A stretch of 64,000 nucleotides of DNA, taken from NCBI RefSeq assembly GCF_001468395.1, contig NZ_LNSG01000004.1, positions 1-64,000 on the forward strand, read 5' to 3'. Below, in pieces: positions 54,286-63,940 of this stretch (position 1 is the first letter of the stretch; each line of letters starts with the position of its first letter). The notes beneath the pieces were generated by a model, which was not told the DNA's origin, did not search any database, and worked only from the letters and a program-made list of their open reading frames with translations. The stretch is from Sphingopyxis sp. H073. Lineage in GTDB: Bacteria > Pseudomonadota > Alphaproteobacteria > Sphingomonadales > Sphingomonadaceae. The position numbers and the translations under genes are program-made.

Positions 54286-56429
54286 AGCAGATCGTACAGA
54301 ACCTCAGCAGCGGCGAGACGAGCATCGTCGATGCGCCTGCGCCGTCCGTCACGCGGGGCACCGTGCTGATCCGCACCACGACCAGTCTCATTTCGTCCGG
54401 AACCGAGCGAATGCTCGTCGATTTCGGCCGTGCATCGCTGTTCCAGAAGGTTCGCAAGCAGCCGGAACGTGTCCGCCAGGTTCTCGACAAGGTTCGTACC
54501 GACGGCCTTGCGACGACCTATGAAGCGGTGCGCTCGAAACTCGAGCAGCCGATCCCGCTCGGCTATTGCAACGTTGGCGAGGTGATCGATGTCGGCGCGG
54601 GCGTGACCGAGTTCACCGTTGGCGATCGCGTCGTTTCGAACGGCCCGCACGCCGATGTCGTCCGCGTCCCCCGCTTATTGTGCGCGCGTATCCCCGACGG
54701 AGTCGACGACGAAGCGGCGGCGTTCACCGTCGTGGCCAGCATAGGCCTGCAAGGCATCCGCCTCGTCCAGCCGACCATCGGCGAAACCGTGGTGGTAACG
54801 GGCGCGGGCCTGCTCGGTCTCCTTACCGTGCAACTGCTACGCGCTGCTGGCTGCCGGGTTCTCGCGATCGACTTCGACGAAAGCAAGCTCGCGATCGCTC
54901 GCGAGCTGGGCGCCGAGACCTGCAATCCCGGCGGGGGTGCCGACCCCGTCGCCGCAGGTCTGTCGTTCAGCCGCGGCGCGGGAGTGGATGCGGTCATTAT
55001 CACCGCGTCGACCGACAGCAGCGATCCCGTGTCGCAAGCGGCCAACATGTGTCGCAAGCGCGGACGGATCGTCCTGGTCGGGGTGACCGGGCTCACCCTC
55101 AATCGTGCCGACTTTTATGAAAAAGAATTGTCGTTCCAGGTCTCATGCTCCTACGGCCCGGGCCGTTACGACCCGGGCTATGAGGAAGGCGGTAACGACT
55201 ATCCGCTGGGATTCGTGCGCTGGACCGAACAGCGCAATTTCGAGGCTGTTCTCGATATGCTCGCCAGCGGGGCGCTCGATACGGCGCCGCTCGTCAGCCA
55301 CCGTTTTGCCTTCGAAGACGCGCCCGGCGCCTACGACGTGCTGACCACCGACAAGTCGGGCCTCGGGCTGATCCTTGAATATCGCAGCGAAAACGAAAGC
55401 CGGCTTGCCCGAAACATCAGCTTCGTTCCCGCAGCGACCATACCCGCAGCGCGTGTCGACGGCGCCCCTCGCTTCGCTATGATCGGTGCCGGAAACTACG
55501 CTTCGCGCATGCTGATCCCGGCGCTTCGCGGCGCGGGTGCGATAATGGCAACGCTCGTCAGTTCGGGCGGCTTATCGAGCGCGCTCCACGGTTCGAAGAA
55601 CGGTTTCGAGCAGGCAAGTACCGATCGCGCCGCGGTTCTCGCAGACCCCGCGATCGACGTCGTCGCCATTGCGACTCGCCACGATACCCATGCGGGCTTT
55701 GCGATCGACGCGCTCGACGCGGGCAAACATGTCTTCGTTGAAAAGCCACTGGGCATCACGCGCGAGGAAATCGATGCGGTGGAGGCGGCCTATCGGGCAG
55801 CGCAGGACCGCGGCGCGGCGCGCCAGTTGATGCTTGGCTTCAACCGCCGGTTCGCGCCACATGTCGTGCGGATGAAGCAACTCCTCGCCACCGTGGCGGA
55901 GCCGAAAAGCTTCATGATGGTGATGAACGCCGGTGCAATTCCCGCCGACCACTGGACACAGAATCCGAATGTCGGCGGCGGCCGCATCATTGGCGAAGCA
56001 TGTCATCATATCGACCTGATGCGTTTCCTTGCCGGAGCGCCCATCACGTCGGTGCGCGCGCAGCGGATCGGCGATTCCGGGGGACTGGCGGTGACCGAGG
56101 ACAAGGCCGCAATCACCCTCGGTTTCGCTGACGGGTCTTTCGGTACGATCCATTATCTCGCAAACGGCTCCGCAAGTTTCCCAAAGGAGCGGATAGAGGT
56201 CTTCGCCGCCGGCCAGGTGCTGCAACTCGACAATTTCCGCAAGCTCAAGGGGTTCGGCTGGCGCGGCTTCCGGTCGATGAACATGTTCCGCCAGGACAAA
56301 GGCCAGGCCGATTGCGCAAAGGCTTTCGTTTCGGGGCTCTCCACCGGCACACCGGCGATCGCCGCCGAAGAGATTTTCGAAGTGGCACGCGCCACGATTG
56401 AGGCAGCGGAGCAGCTTCGCAGCCAATGA
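54282..56429 (+). CDS. two-domain oxidoreductase (zinc-type dehydrogenase fused to Gfo/Idh/MocA)
   Basis: A 715-residue fusion. Residues 1-360 are a medium-chain alcohol-dehydrogenase fold (GYCNVGEVIDVGAGVTEFTVGDRVVSNGPHADVVRVP and the Rossmann motif VVVTGAGLLGLLTVQLLRAAG). Residues 390-715 are a Gfo/Idh/MocA oxidoreductase (FAMIGAGNYASRMLIPALRGAGA, HVFVEKPLGITREEIDA). The two NAD(P)-binding domains could perform linked oxidation and reduction on one sugar. Such fusions are seen next to heparinase-like genes in surface-polysaccharide loci, but their reaction is not established. It overlaps both neighbours by four bases. Confidence 0.85.
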   Translation: MKQIVQNLSSGETSIVDAPAPSVTRGTVLIRTTTSLISSGTERMLVDFGRASLFQKVRKQPERVRQVLDKVRTDGLATTYEAVRSKLEQPIPLGYCNVGEVIDVGAGVTEFTVGDRVVSNGPHADVVRVPRLLCARIPDGVDDEAAAFTVVASIGLQGIRLVQPTIGETVVVTGAGLLGLLTVQLLRAAGCRVLAIDFDESKLAIARELGAETCNPGGGADPVAAGLSFSRGAGVDAVIITASTDSSDPVSQAANMCRKRGRIVLVGVTGLTLNRADFYEKELSFQVSCSYGPGRYDPGYEEGGNDYPLGFVRWTEQRNFEAVLDMLASGALDTAPLVSHRFAFEDAPGAYDVLTTDKSGLGLILEYRSENESRLARNISFVPAATIPAARVDGAPRFAMIGAGNYASRMLIPALRGAGAIMATLVSSGGLSSALHGSKNGFEQASTDRAAVLADPAIDVVAIATRHDTHAGFAIDALDAGKHVFVEKPLGITREEIDAVEAAYRAAQDRGAARQLMLGFNRRFAPHVVRMKQLLATVAEPKSFMMVMNAGAIPADHWTQNPNVGGGRIIGEACHHIDLMRFLAGAPITSVRAQRIGDSGGLAVTEDKAAITLGFADGSFGTIHYLANGSASFPKERIEVFAAGQVLQLDNFRKLKGFGWRGFRSMNMFRQDKGQADCAKAFVSGLSTGTPAIAAEEIFEVARATIEAAEQLRSQ

Positions 56430-58255
56430 GCCGCCTTGCGACCAGATTCAGAACCCTGCGCGCGCTGGGTTTCGGCAATATCCTGCGGGTGCTGTCCTAT
56501 CGGGCGCAGCTTCGCCTTGGCCGCTATCCGGCCGAGCCGGCCTCGGGCACCATATTGCCGACCGGTCCGATGTTCCTGCCCCCGGCGCTTCCTCCGACCG
56601 GCCTCGGCGCCCCGCACGACTGGACGAACGAAGGTCTGCTGTTCAGCCACCACCCCTTCCCGCTAGGCGACGCCCCCCCCGCCTGGCTGGTCAATCCTTT
56701 CACGGGCGAAGATTTCCCGGATCGCGGCCGCCCCTGGTTCCGCATCGGCGATTTCGATCCGCGTTTCGGTGACATCAAACTGGCATGGGAATTGTCACGT
56801 TTCAGCTGGGCTCTGCCGATGGCCCAGCGCGCGCGCGAGGGGTCGGGCGACGATTTCGACCGGCTCAATCGCTGGATTGACAACTGGACGTTCGAGAACC
56901 CGCCCTATCGCGGTCCCAACTGGAAATGCGCGCAGGAAGCCGGCATCCGGGTGATGCATCTCGCGATGGTGTCGCTGTTGCTGGGGCATCGCGACGCGAC
57001 GCCGCGGCTCGCTGGGTGGCTCGACTGGCATTTGCGGCGCATCGCCCCGACGATGGCTTATGCGCGCGCGCAGGACAATAATCACGGGACGTCGGAGGCC
57101 GCGGCCCTGTTCATCGGCGGGGCGTGGCTGGCGCGGTCGGGTCATCCGCACGCCGAAGGGTGGGCCCGCAGGGGCCGTGCGGCGCTGGAAGAACGCTGCC
57201 TCGCGTTGATCGCGCCCGACGGCAGCTTCAGCCAGCATTCACTGACTTATCACCGCATGATGCTTGACACGCTGTCGATGGCCGAACTGTGGCGCCGCGC
57301 GCTCGACCTGCCCCCGTTCAGCGCGTCGCTGACCGATCGTGCGACCCGCGCCGCCGGGTGGCTGCACGCGATGATCTTCTCGCCGGATGGCGATGGCCCG
57401 AACCTCGGCGCGAATGACGGGGCACAATTGCTGCCGATGTCCGATACACCCTATCGCGATTTCCGCCCGTCCTGCGCATTGGCGCTAACCTTGTTTGCAG
57501 ATGCAGACGCTTTCGGGGGCGACGTCGCCCGCCACGCCCGCTGGTTCGGCATCGACACGCCGTCCGGCAAGGTGGCGGCCGAACCGGCGCACCGACTGTT
57601 CGATGCGGGAGGCTATGCCGTCCTGCGGCAGCAAGGCGCCGTCGCTCTGCTGCGCTACCCCCGCTTCCGCTACCGTCCAAGCCAGGACGATGTGATGCAT
57701 GTCGACCTCTGGATCGATGGCGAGGCTATCCTGCGAGACGGCGGCACCTACAGCTACAACGATGGCGATGCGTGGATCGACTATTTCGGCGGGATCGCGG
57801 GGCATAATAGCATCGAGTTCGACGGCCGCGAGCCGATGCCGCGGCTCGGCCGCTTCCTTCTCGGAGACTGGCTCGACGCGTCGGAATCCGAAACTGGAAT
57901 AGATGCCGCAGGCCGCCCCGTCGCCCGTGCGGCGTATCGCGACCGACACGGCGCGCTGCATCGCCGTATGATCACCCTGGCGCCCGGCGAAGCGGTGGTG
58001 GTCGACGAAGTCTCGGGACTCAGCAACGATGCGACGATCCGCTGGCGCCTGCGGCCCGGCGAGTGGCATCCCATCGCCGGCGGCGTCGCGGCGGGCGGCC
58101 TCTCGATCACGATCGAAGGTGATTTCCGCGACGCGCCACGCATCGTAGCGGGCCATGAATCGCTCTTCTATCGCGAAAAACGCGACGTTCCCGTGCTAAT
58201 CGCGACCGCGGCCGACGCAGGGACGATCCTTACGCGGCTAAGGTGGCCAGCATGA
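56426..58255 (+). CDS. heparinase II/III-family protein
   Basis: A 609-residue protein with the N-terminal alpha-helical barrel (about residues 100-350: RIMHLAMVSLL-like helices, QDNNHGTSEAAALFIGGAWLARSG with conserved Asn-His, SLTYHRMMLDTLSMAELWRRAL) and a C-terminal beta-sandwich (DVMHVDLWIDGEAILRDGGTYSYNDGDAWIDYFGGIAGHNSIEFDG). Family members cleave uronic-acid-containing polysaccharides by beta-elimination. No signal peptide is visible at the N terminus (MSRLATRFRTLRALGFG), unusual for an exported lyase. It overlaps the oxidoreductase and the next glycosyltransferase by four bases each. Confidence 0.86.
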   Translation: MSRLATRFRTLRALGFGNILRVLSYRAQLRLGRYPAEPASGTILPTGPMFLPPALPPTGLGAPHDWTNEGLLFSHHPFPLGDAPPAWLVNPFTGEDFPDRGRPWFRIGDFDPRFGDIKLAWELSRFSWALPMAQRAREGSGDDFDRLNRWIDNWTFENPPYRGPNWKCAQEAGIRVMHLAMVSLLLGHRDATPRLAGWLDWHLRRIAPTMAYARAQDNNHGTSEAAALFIGGAWLARSGHPHAEGWARRGRAALEERCLALIAPDGSFSQHSLTYHRMMLDTLSMAELWRRALDLPPFSASLTDRATRAAGWLHAMIFSPDGDGPNLGANDGAQLLPMSDTPYRDFRPSCALALTLFADADAFGGDVARHARWFGIDTPSGKVAAEPAHRLFDAGGYAVLRQQGAVALLRYPRFRYRPSQDDVMHVDLWIDGEAILRDGGTYSYNDGDAWIDYFGGIAGHNSIEFDGREPMPRLGRFLLGDWLDASESETGIDAAGRPVARAAYRDRHGALHRRMITLAPGEAVVVDEVSGLSNDATIRWRLRPGEWHPIAGGVAAGGLSITIEGDFRDAPRIVAGHESLFYREKRDVPVLIATAADAGTILTRLRWPA

Positions 58256-59466
58256 GGATAATCTATCTACACCAGCATTTTTCGACGCCTAAGGGATCCG
58301 CGGGCAACCGCTCATATCAGATGGCCCGCGCGCTGGTTTCCGAAGGTCATCAGGTGACGATGCTGTGCGGCAGCTATTCGGGCGGCACCACTGGCCTGAC
58401 AGGCAATTTTCAGCGGGGCATCCGCCGCGGCATCGTCGACGGAATAGACGTCATCGAATGCAACCTCCCCTACTCGAACGCCACCGGCTTCCTTAGACGG
58501 TCATTGCTGTTCCTGCGCTTCATGCTGCGCACGATCGGCTTTGTCCTGACCGAGCGATACGACATCCTGTTCGCCACGACCACTCCGCTGACCGTCGGGG
58601 TTCCGGGAATCATCGGCCGCTGGCTGCGCGGCAAACCTTTCGTGTTCGAAGTCCGCGACCTGTGGCCCGAATTGCCGAAGGCGATGGGAGCGATCCGCAA
58701 TCCAGCCGTGCTTCGGGCGCTCGCCATCCTCGAAAAGGCGAGCTACAGGTCGGCGGACCGACTGATCGGCCTCTCGCCTGGAATCGCCGAGGGGATTGCG
58801 CGCGTCGGCGTCGACAAGGAACGGATCGCGATGATCCCGAACGGCTGCGACCTTGAGATTTTCGCGACTGACGCGCCCGAACGTCCGGAGGGCATCGCCG
58901 CGTCCCACTTGCTCGCCATCTACGCGGGCACGCACGGTATGGCGAACGCGCTCGACAGTGCGCTCGACGCGGCGGCCGTCCTTCGGCGCCGCGGGCGGGA
59001 CGACATCAGGATCCTGCTGGTCGGCCAAGGCGGGCAGAAAGACGCGCTTGTCGAACGCGCGCGTCGCGAGGGACTGGACAATGTCCTTTTCCACGCACCG
59101 GTTCCGAAGGAAAAGCTTGCGTCGTTCATGGCAGGAGCCGACGTCGGGCTTCAGCTTCTGGCCAATGTGCCTGCCTTTTACTACGGAACATCGCCCAACA
59201 AATTCTTCGACTATCTGTCGGCGGGCCTGCCCGTCCTCTGCAATTATCCCGGCTGGGTCGCCGACATGATCGAACGCGATCATATCGGTTTCGCTGTCGC
59301 CCCCGACGATCCCGAAGCCTTTGCCGACGCGCTCGAACGCGCGGCGGCGGCAAAGGCCGAGCTGCCGGCGATGGGCAAACGGGCGCACTCGCTCGGCCAA
59401 CGCGAATTCGACCGGCCCCTGCTCGCCCGCCAGTGGGTCGATTGGGTCACCGGCACCGTTCGTTGA
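58252..59466 (+). CDS. glycosyltransferase family 4 (WbuB-like)
   Basis: A 404-residue GT-B enzyme. The start RIIYLHQHFSTPKGSAGNRSYQMARALVSEGHQVTMLCGSYSGG is the N-terminal acceptor domain of the WbuB-like group. The donor domain has IPNGCDLEIFATDAPERPEG, AIYAGTHGMANALDSALDAAAVLRRRG and SPNKFFDYLSAGLPVLCNYPGWVADMIERDHIGFAVAPDDPEAFADALERA. WbuB homologues transfer N-acetyl-fucosamine-type sugars, but the donor here is not proven. ATG 58252 overlaps the lyase stop. Confidence 0.88.
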   Translation: MRIIYLHQHFSTPKGSAGNRSYQMARALVSEGHQVTMLCGSYSGGTTGLTGNFQRGIRRGIVDGIDVIECNLPYSNATGFLRRSLLFLRFMLRTIGFVLTERYDILFATTTPLTVGVPGIIGRWLRGKPFVFEVRDLWPELPKAMGAIRNPAVLRALAILEKASYRSADRLIGLSPGIAEGIARVGVDKERIAMIPNGCDLEIFATDAPERPEGIAASHLLAIYAGTHGMANALDSALDAAAVLRRRGRDDIRILLVGQGGQKDALVERARREGLDNVLFHAPVPKEKLASFMAGADVGLQLLANVPAFYYGTSPNKFFDYLSAGLPVLCNYPGWVADMIERDHIGFAVAPDDPEAFADALERAAAAKAELPAMGKRAHSLGQREFDRPLLARQWVDWVTGTVR

Positions 59467-59566
59467 AGGGCCGGGGCAAATGCGACATGCGCCGACAACC
59501 GGTCTTTGCCTTCGCGGCGCAACGGCGATAGGAGCGCCTTCCACTTTTCGTCATGGGAAATAGTTA

Positions 59567-60697
59567 ATGGCCGCGAGAAAGATATTGATCGTTTTTGGAA
59601 CCCGTCCCGAGGCGATCAAGATGGCCCCTGTCGTCCAAGCCCTCGCGGCGGATCCGGCGATCGACGCACGTGTATGCGTGACGGCGCAGCATCGGCAGAT
59701 GCTCGATCAGGTGCTCGAGCTCTTCTCAATCCGTCCGGAATATGATCTCGACATCATGCGGCCGGGCCAGGGGCTGTACGACATCACCAGCAATGTGCTG
59801 CTCGAATTGCGTCCGGTGCTTGAGGCTTTCCGTCCCGAGGTCGTGCTGGTTCATGGCGACACCACGACGACATTAGCGGCGAGCCTTGCGGCCTATTATC
59901 AGCAGATCGCGGTCGGCCATGTCGAGGCTGGGCTCAGGACAGGGAACATCTATTCACCATGGCCAGAGGAAGTGAACCGCAAGGTTACCGGCGCAGTCGC
60001 GACGCTCCACTTTGCGCCGACTGAAAAGGCGGCAGCGAACCTCCGCGCCGAAGGTGTCCCAAACGACCGCATCTGGGTCACCGGCAATACGGTGATCGAT
60101 TCGTTGCAGCACGCCGTCGAACTGATCCGAACGCAGCCGGAACGCGAGCGCGAACTTGCCGAGCGCTTCAATCTCGACCCGGCCAAGCGCATGATCCTGG
60201 TCACCGGTCACCGCCGCGAAAGTTTCGGCGACGGTTTCGAACGCATCTGCATTGCACTGGCGCGCCTCGCACAGCGCCAGGATGTCGAGATTGTCTATCC
60301 GGTTCATCTCAATCCAAACGTGAAGGGGCCGGTCGAAGCCAATCTCGGCAATCTTGCCAACGTCCACCTGCTCGCCCCGCAAGACTATTTGCCATTCGTC
60401 TATCTGATGGATCGCTCGACGATCATCATCACCGATTCGGGCGGCGTGCAGGAGGAGGCACCGTCGCTGGGCAAGCCGGTACTCGTGATGCGCGACACCA
60501 CCGAACGGCCCGAGGCGGTCGAGGCCGGAACCGTTCGCCTCGTCGGGACCGATGTGGAGGCGATCTTGTCCGAAGCGAGCTTGCTGCTGGACGACGCGGA
60601 AGCCTATGCAGCCATGTCGCGTGCGCACAATCCCTATGGCGACGGAAAGGCAGCCGGACGGATTTTGCAGGCTCTGCGCGGTCTCGATCGCGCCTGA
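59567..60697 (+). CDS. wecB: UDP-N-acetylglucosamine 2-epimerase (non-hydrolysing)
   Basis: A 376-residue enzyme: [86 protein letters not shown] and [43 protein letters not shown] are the full family signature. It converts UDP-GlcNAc to UDP-ManNAc. It begins 100 bp after the glycosyltransferase and 26 bp before wecC. Together they make UDP-ManNAcA. Confidence 0.96.
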   Translation: MAARKILIVFGTRPEAIKMAPVVQALAADPAIDARVCVTAQHRQMLDQVLELFSIRPEYDLDIMRPGQGLYDITSNVLLELRPVLEAFRPEVVLVHGDTTTTLAASLAAYYQQIAVGHVEAGLRTGNIYSPWPEEVNRKVTGAVATLHFAPTEKAAANLRAEGVPNDRIWVTGNTVIDSLQHAVELIRTQPERERELAERFNLDPAKRMILVTGHRRESFGDGFERICIALARLAQRQDVEIVYPVHLNPNVKGPVEANLGNLANVHLLAPQDYLPFVYLMDRSTIIITDSGGVQEEAPSLGKPVLVMRDTTERPEAVEAGTVRLVGTDVEAILSEASLLLDDAEAYAAMSRAHNPYGDGKAAGRILQALRGLDRA

Positions 60698-60723
60698 CGT
60701 CATCAATATTCAAGGACAATTTC

Positions 60724-61959
60724 ATGGCTTTCGAAACGATTTCGGTCATTGGTCTCGGGTATATCGGCCTGCCCACGGCAGCGATGTTCGCGTCGCTGAA
60801 GCGCAAGGTGATCGGGGTTGACGTCAACCCGAATGCGGTCAATGCGATCAACCGCGGAGAGGTACATATCGTCGAGCCCGATCTCGATATCGTCGTGCGG
60901 TCATGCGTGTCGGAAGGCATGCTGCGCGCGACCGCGACGCCCGAACCTGCCGACGCATTCCTGATTGCAGTGCCGACGCCCTTTACCGGTGACGATCACC
61001 AGCCTGACCTTGCCTATATCGAAAGTGCGTCGAGGGCGATCGCGCCCGTCCTCAAGGCTGGCGACCTTGTCGTTCTCGAATCCACTTCCCCGGTCGGTGC
61101 GACCGAGCAGATGGCGGCATGGCTTGCGGAAGCTCGACCGGACCTCCGTTTCCCGCAAGACGCGGGCGAAAACGCAGACATCAATGTCGCCCATTGCCCC
61201 GAACGCGTACTCCCCGGCCGCGTGATGCACGAGCTGGTGTGGAACGACCGTGTCGTCGGCGGCATGACCGCGCGCTGCTCCGAGCGCGCCACCGCGCTGT
61301 ACAAGCTTTTCGTCCGCGGCGAGTGCGTAAAGACCAACGTCCGCACGGCCGAACTTGCCAAGCTGGCCGAAAACAGCTTCCGCGATGTCAACATCGCCTT
61401 CGCGAACGAATTGTCGATGGTGTGCGACAAATTCGGCATCGACGTCTGGGAACTGATCTCGCTCGCCAATCGCCATCCCCGTGTCAACATCCTCCAGCCG
61501 GGCCCGGGCGTGGGCGGCCATTGCATCGCAGTCGATCCCTGGTTCATCGTCGCCGGCGCGCGCGACGAGGCGAAACTCATCCGCTCCGCCCGCGAAGTCA
61601 ACGATGCCAAGCCGGGCTGGGTCATCGACAAGATAGAGGCGGCGATCACCGCAGCTGGCGATACCGCGGCGATCGCCTGCTACGGACTTGCCTTCAAACC
61701 CGACATCGACGACCTGCGTGAAAGCCCGGCGCTCGAAATCACCCGCGAACTAGGGACGCGTTATCCGGGTCGCGTGCTAGCGGTCGAGCCCAATATCGAT
61801 GCCCTGCCCGCCGCGCTCTCGGGCATCCAGCTGGTTTCGCTGGCAGAGGCGCAGGTGACGGCCAAGGTCCATGTGATGCTCGTCGATCACCGCGAGTTCA
61901 AGGAAGCCGGGGTTCCGACGGGCGAGCTCGTCGACAGTAAGGGCGTCTGGAAGAGCTGA
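60724..61959 (+). CDS. wecC: UDP-N-acetyl-D-mannosamine dehydrogenase
   Basis: A 411-residue NAD-dependent dehydrogenase: ISVIGLGYIGLPTAAMFASLKRKVIGVDVNPNAVNAINRGEVHIVEP, AHCPERVLPGRVMHELVWNDRVVGG, the active-site Cys in GPGVGGHCIAVDPWFIV, and the C-terminal UDP-binding domain. Its motif set separates it from the ugd-type enzyme at 26060. It makes UDP-ManNAcA, a uronic acid that may be the target of the heparinase-like lyase or of amidation by AsnB. It converges with the 61994 gene, 34 bp apart. Confidence 0.95.
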   Translation: MAFETISVIGLGYIGLPTAAMFASLKRKVIGVDVNPNAVNAINRGEVHIVEPDLDIVVRSCVSEGMLRATATPEPADAFLIAVPTPFTGDDHQPDLAYIESASRAIAPVLKAGDLVVLESTSPVGATEQMAAWLAEARPDLRFPQDAGENADINVAHCPERVLPGRVMHELVWNDRVVGGMTARCSERATALYKLFVRGECVKTNVRTAELAKLAENSFRDVNIAFANELSMVCDKFGIDVWELISLANRHPRVNILQPGPGVGGHCIAVDPWFIVAGARDEAKLIRSAREVNDAKPGWVIDKIEAAITAAGDTAAIACYGLAFKPDIDDLRESPALEITRELGTRYPGRVLAVEPNIDALPAALSGIQLVSLAEAQVTAKVHVMLVDHREFKEAGVPTGELVDSKGVWKS

Positions 61960-61993
61960 CGGGGCAGCAGCCGAGCCGGGGGGGCCCGCGCCA

Positions 61994-63940
61994 TCATCCG
62001 TGGGCCAGCAGCTCCGTCACGGTTCCATTCTCAATCTTTGCGGTGCGATACTCGGGGACGAGCTTTTCCATCAGCGCGAGCGCCGCCCCAGCGTCCCCGG
62101 CTTCAAGCCGGTCGTGCATCGCTGTCAGGACCGCCTCGAGCGCGGGCCAGGGCAACATCGTTTCGTGGGCGCGAATGATTCGCTCGTGGCCGGTCGGCTG
62201 AGGATCGTCGCCGATCAGCAACTCCTCATACAATTTCTCGCCGGGACGAAGGCCAATTTCGACGATCTCGATGTCGCCGGCCGGGTTGTGCGCCGAACGT
62301 TCGGTCAGACCGCAAAGCCGGATCATCGAGACCGCAAGATCATAGATGCGAACCGACTGCCCCATGTCGAGAACGAACACCTCGCCGCCCTTCGCCATCG
62401 CGCCGGCCTGGATCACCAGCTGCGCCGCCTCGGGAATCGTCATGAAATAGCGCGTGATCCGCCTGTCGGTCAGCGTGATCGGACCGCCGGCGCGGATCTG
62501 TTGTCGAAACAGCGGCACGACCGAACCGCTCGAACCCAGAACGTTGCCGAAGCGGACCATCGAAAACACGGTTGCCGAACCGGCGGCCGCGCGAGCCTGA
62601 AGGACGAGTTCGCAAATGCGCTTCGACGACCCCATGACATTGGTCGGGCGCACCGCCTTGTCGGTGCTAACCAGAATGAAATGGGATACGCCCACAGCCT
62701 CGGCCGCCAGAGCCGTGTGAAACGTACCGAAAACATTATTGCGCAGGCCGGAGATCGGATTCGCCTCGACCAGCGGAACATGCTTGTATGCTGCGGCGTG
62801 AAAGGTGGTGTCAGGGCGATACTTTTCAAAGATGCGACGGATCGAGGCCCGATCGGACACGTCGCATAACTCAGGCACCACCTCCGAACCCAGCCCGCCA
62901 CGAAAGGCCACCGACGAAAGCTCGCGCTCGATTTCATAGAGGCCAAGCTCGGATTGCTCGACCAGGATCAGCCGCGAGGGACGGCACGCCAATATTTGCC
63001 GGCACAATTCGCTACCGATCGATCCGCCAGCCCCCGTTACCAACACGACGCGGCCGGCAAGCGTCTTGCCCAGCAACAGTTCGTTCGGCGCAACGGGGTC
63101 GCGACCGAGCAATTCTTCGATCTGGATTTCGCGCAGATCGGAAATAGACACTTGGCCTTCGATGATGTTGCCGACGCTGGGCAATGAACGGACGGCGACT
63201 CCGCGCTCGGAAAGATCCTCGATGATCTGGCGGCGACGCGAGCGCGCGGCACTCGGAATCGCAAGCAGGACTTCGTCGATCCGATATTCATCGATCAGGG
63301 CAGGAAGATGCGCCGACTCATGGACTGGAATACCATCGAGCAGTTGTCCTCGCAGCCGGGGATCGTCGTCGATGAACGCGACTAGTTTCATCTGCGGTTC
63401 GTGACGAAGCGCCATCGCAAGCTGCTGCCCGGCCCGGCCCGCGCCATAGATGCAGATACCGTGCCGCTCGAACTGCTTATTTCCGGTATGCAAAAGGTCG
63501 ACCACAATGAAACGCAGCGCCAGACGGCTGAAGCACAGGAGTGCGAGGAAGGTCATCGGGTATAGCAGTCCCATCGTCCGCGGAATGCCGGGAAACGAGA
63601 CAAAGGACAGCATGATGACCATCGGCACCGTGAAGATCGCGCATGCGACGGCGAGGCTCATCATCGTACGGCCGCCCGAAAAACGGATCAGCGACGAATA
63701 GATATTGCGCGCCCAAGCGATTGGGAACCAGAAACTCGCCCCGAACGCGACGAGCATCCCGAAATAGGGGCCCCAGATGAACCACTTCCCGGTACGGAGC
63801 TGGAGCGCAATGATCGCTGCCACGACCAGCAGTCCGGCGTCGATGACCACCGCCATCCATCGCCGTTCAGACCGGGGCCGACCAGCAAGCCGGGTAATCG
63901 CTGCCAGCAGCATTTGCTCGCAACGCTCCAATATAGTCAC
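61994..63940 (-). CDS. membrane-bound nucleotide-sugar 4,6-dehydratase (CapD/WbpM-like)
   Basis: A 648-residue protein with four N-terminal membrane helices (residues about 30-135), a Rossmann-like domain with YGAGRAGQQLAMALRH, and the C-terminal dehydratase domain (VVLVTGAGGSIGSELCRQILACRPSRLILVEQSELGLYEIERELS, HAAAYKHVPLVEANP, LVSTDKAVRPTNVMGSSKRICELV). At the usual Tyr-x3-Lys site the sequence is MGSSK, the Ser-Met-Lys form of the FlaA1/PglF/WbpM family. It makes UDP-4-keto-6-deoxy-HexNAc. Start is GTG 63940 after GGAG. Its product could be used by the DegT aminotransferase. Confidence 0.93.
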   Translation of the reverse strand: MTILERCEQMLLAAITRLAGRPRSERRWMAVVIDAGLLVVAAIIALQLRTGKWFIWGPYFGMLVAFGASFWFPIAWARNIYSSLIRFSGGRTMMSLAVACAIFTVPMVIMLSFVSFPGIPRTMGLLYPMTFLALLCFSRLALRFIVVDLLHTGNKQFERHGICIYGAGRAGQQLAMALRHEPQMKLVAFIDDDPRLRGQLLDGIPVHESAHLPALIDEYRIDEVLLAIPSAARSRRRQIIEDLSERGVAVRSLPSVGNIIEGQVSISDLREIQIEELLGRDPVAPNELLLGKTLAGRVVLVTGAGGSIGSELCRQILACRPSRLILVEQSELGLYEIERELSSVAFRGGLGSEVVPELCDVSDRASIRRIFEKYRPDTTFHAAAYKHVPLVEANPISGLRNNVFGTFHTALAAEAVGVSHFILVSTDKAVRPTNVMGSSKRICELVLQARAAAGSATVFSMVRFGNVLGSSGSVVPLFRQQIRAGGPITLTDRRITRYFMTIPEAAQLVIQAGAMAKGGEVFVLDMGQSVRIYDLAVSMIRLCGLTERSAHNPAGDIEIVEIGLRPGEKLYEELLIGDDPQPTGHERIIRAHETMLPWPALEAVLTAMHDRLEAGDAGAALALMEKLVPEYRTAKIENGTVTELLAHG

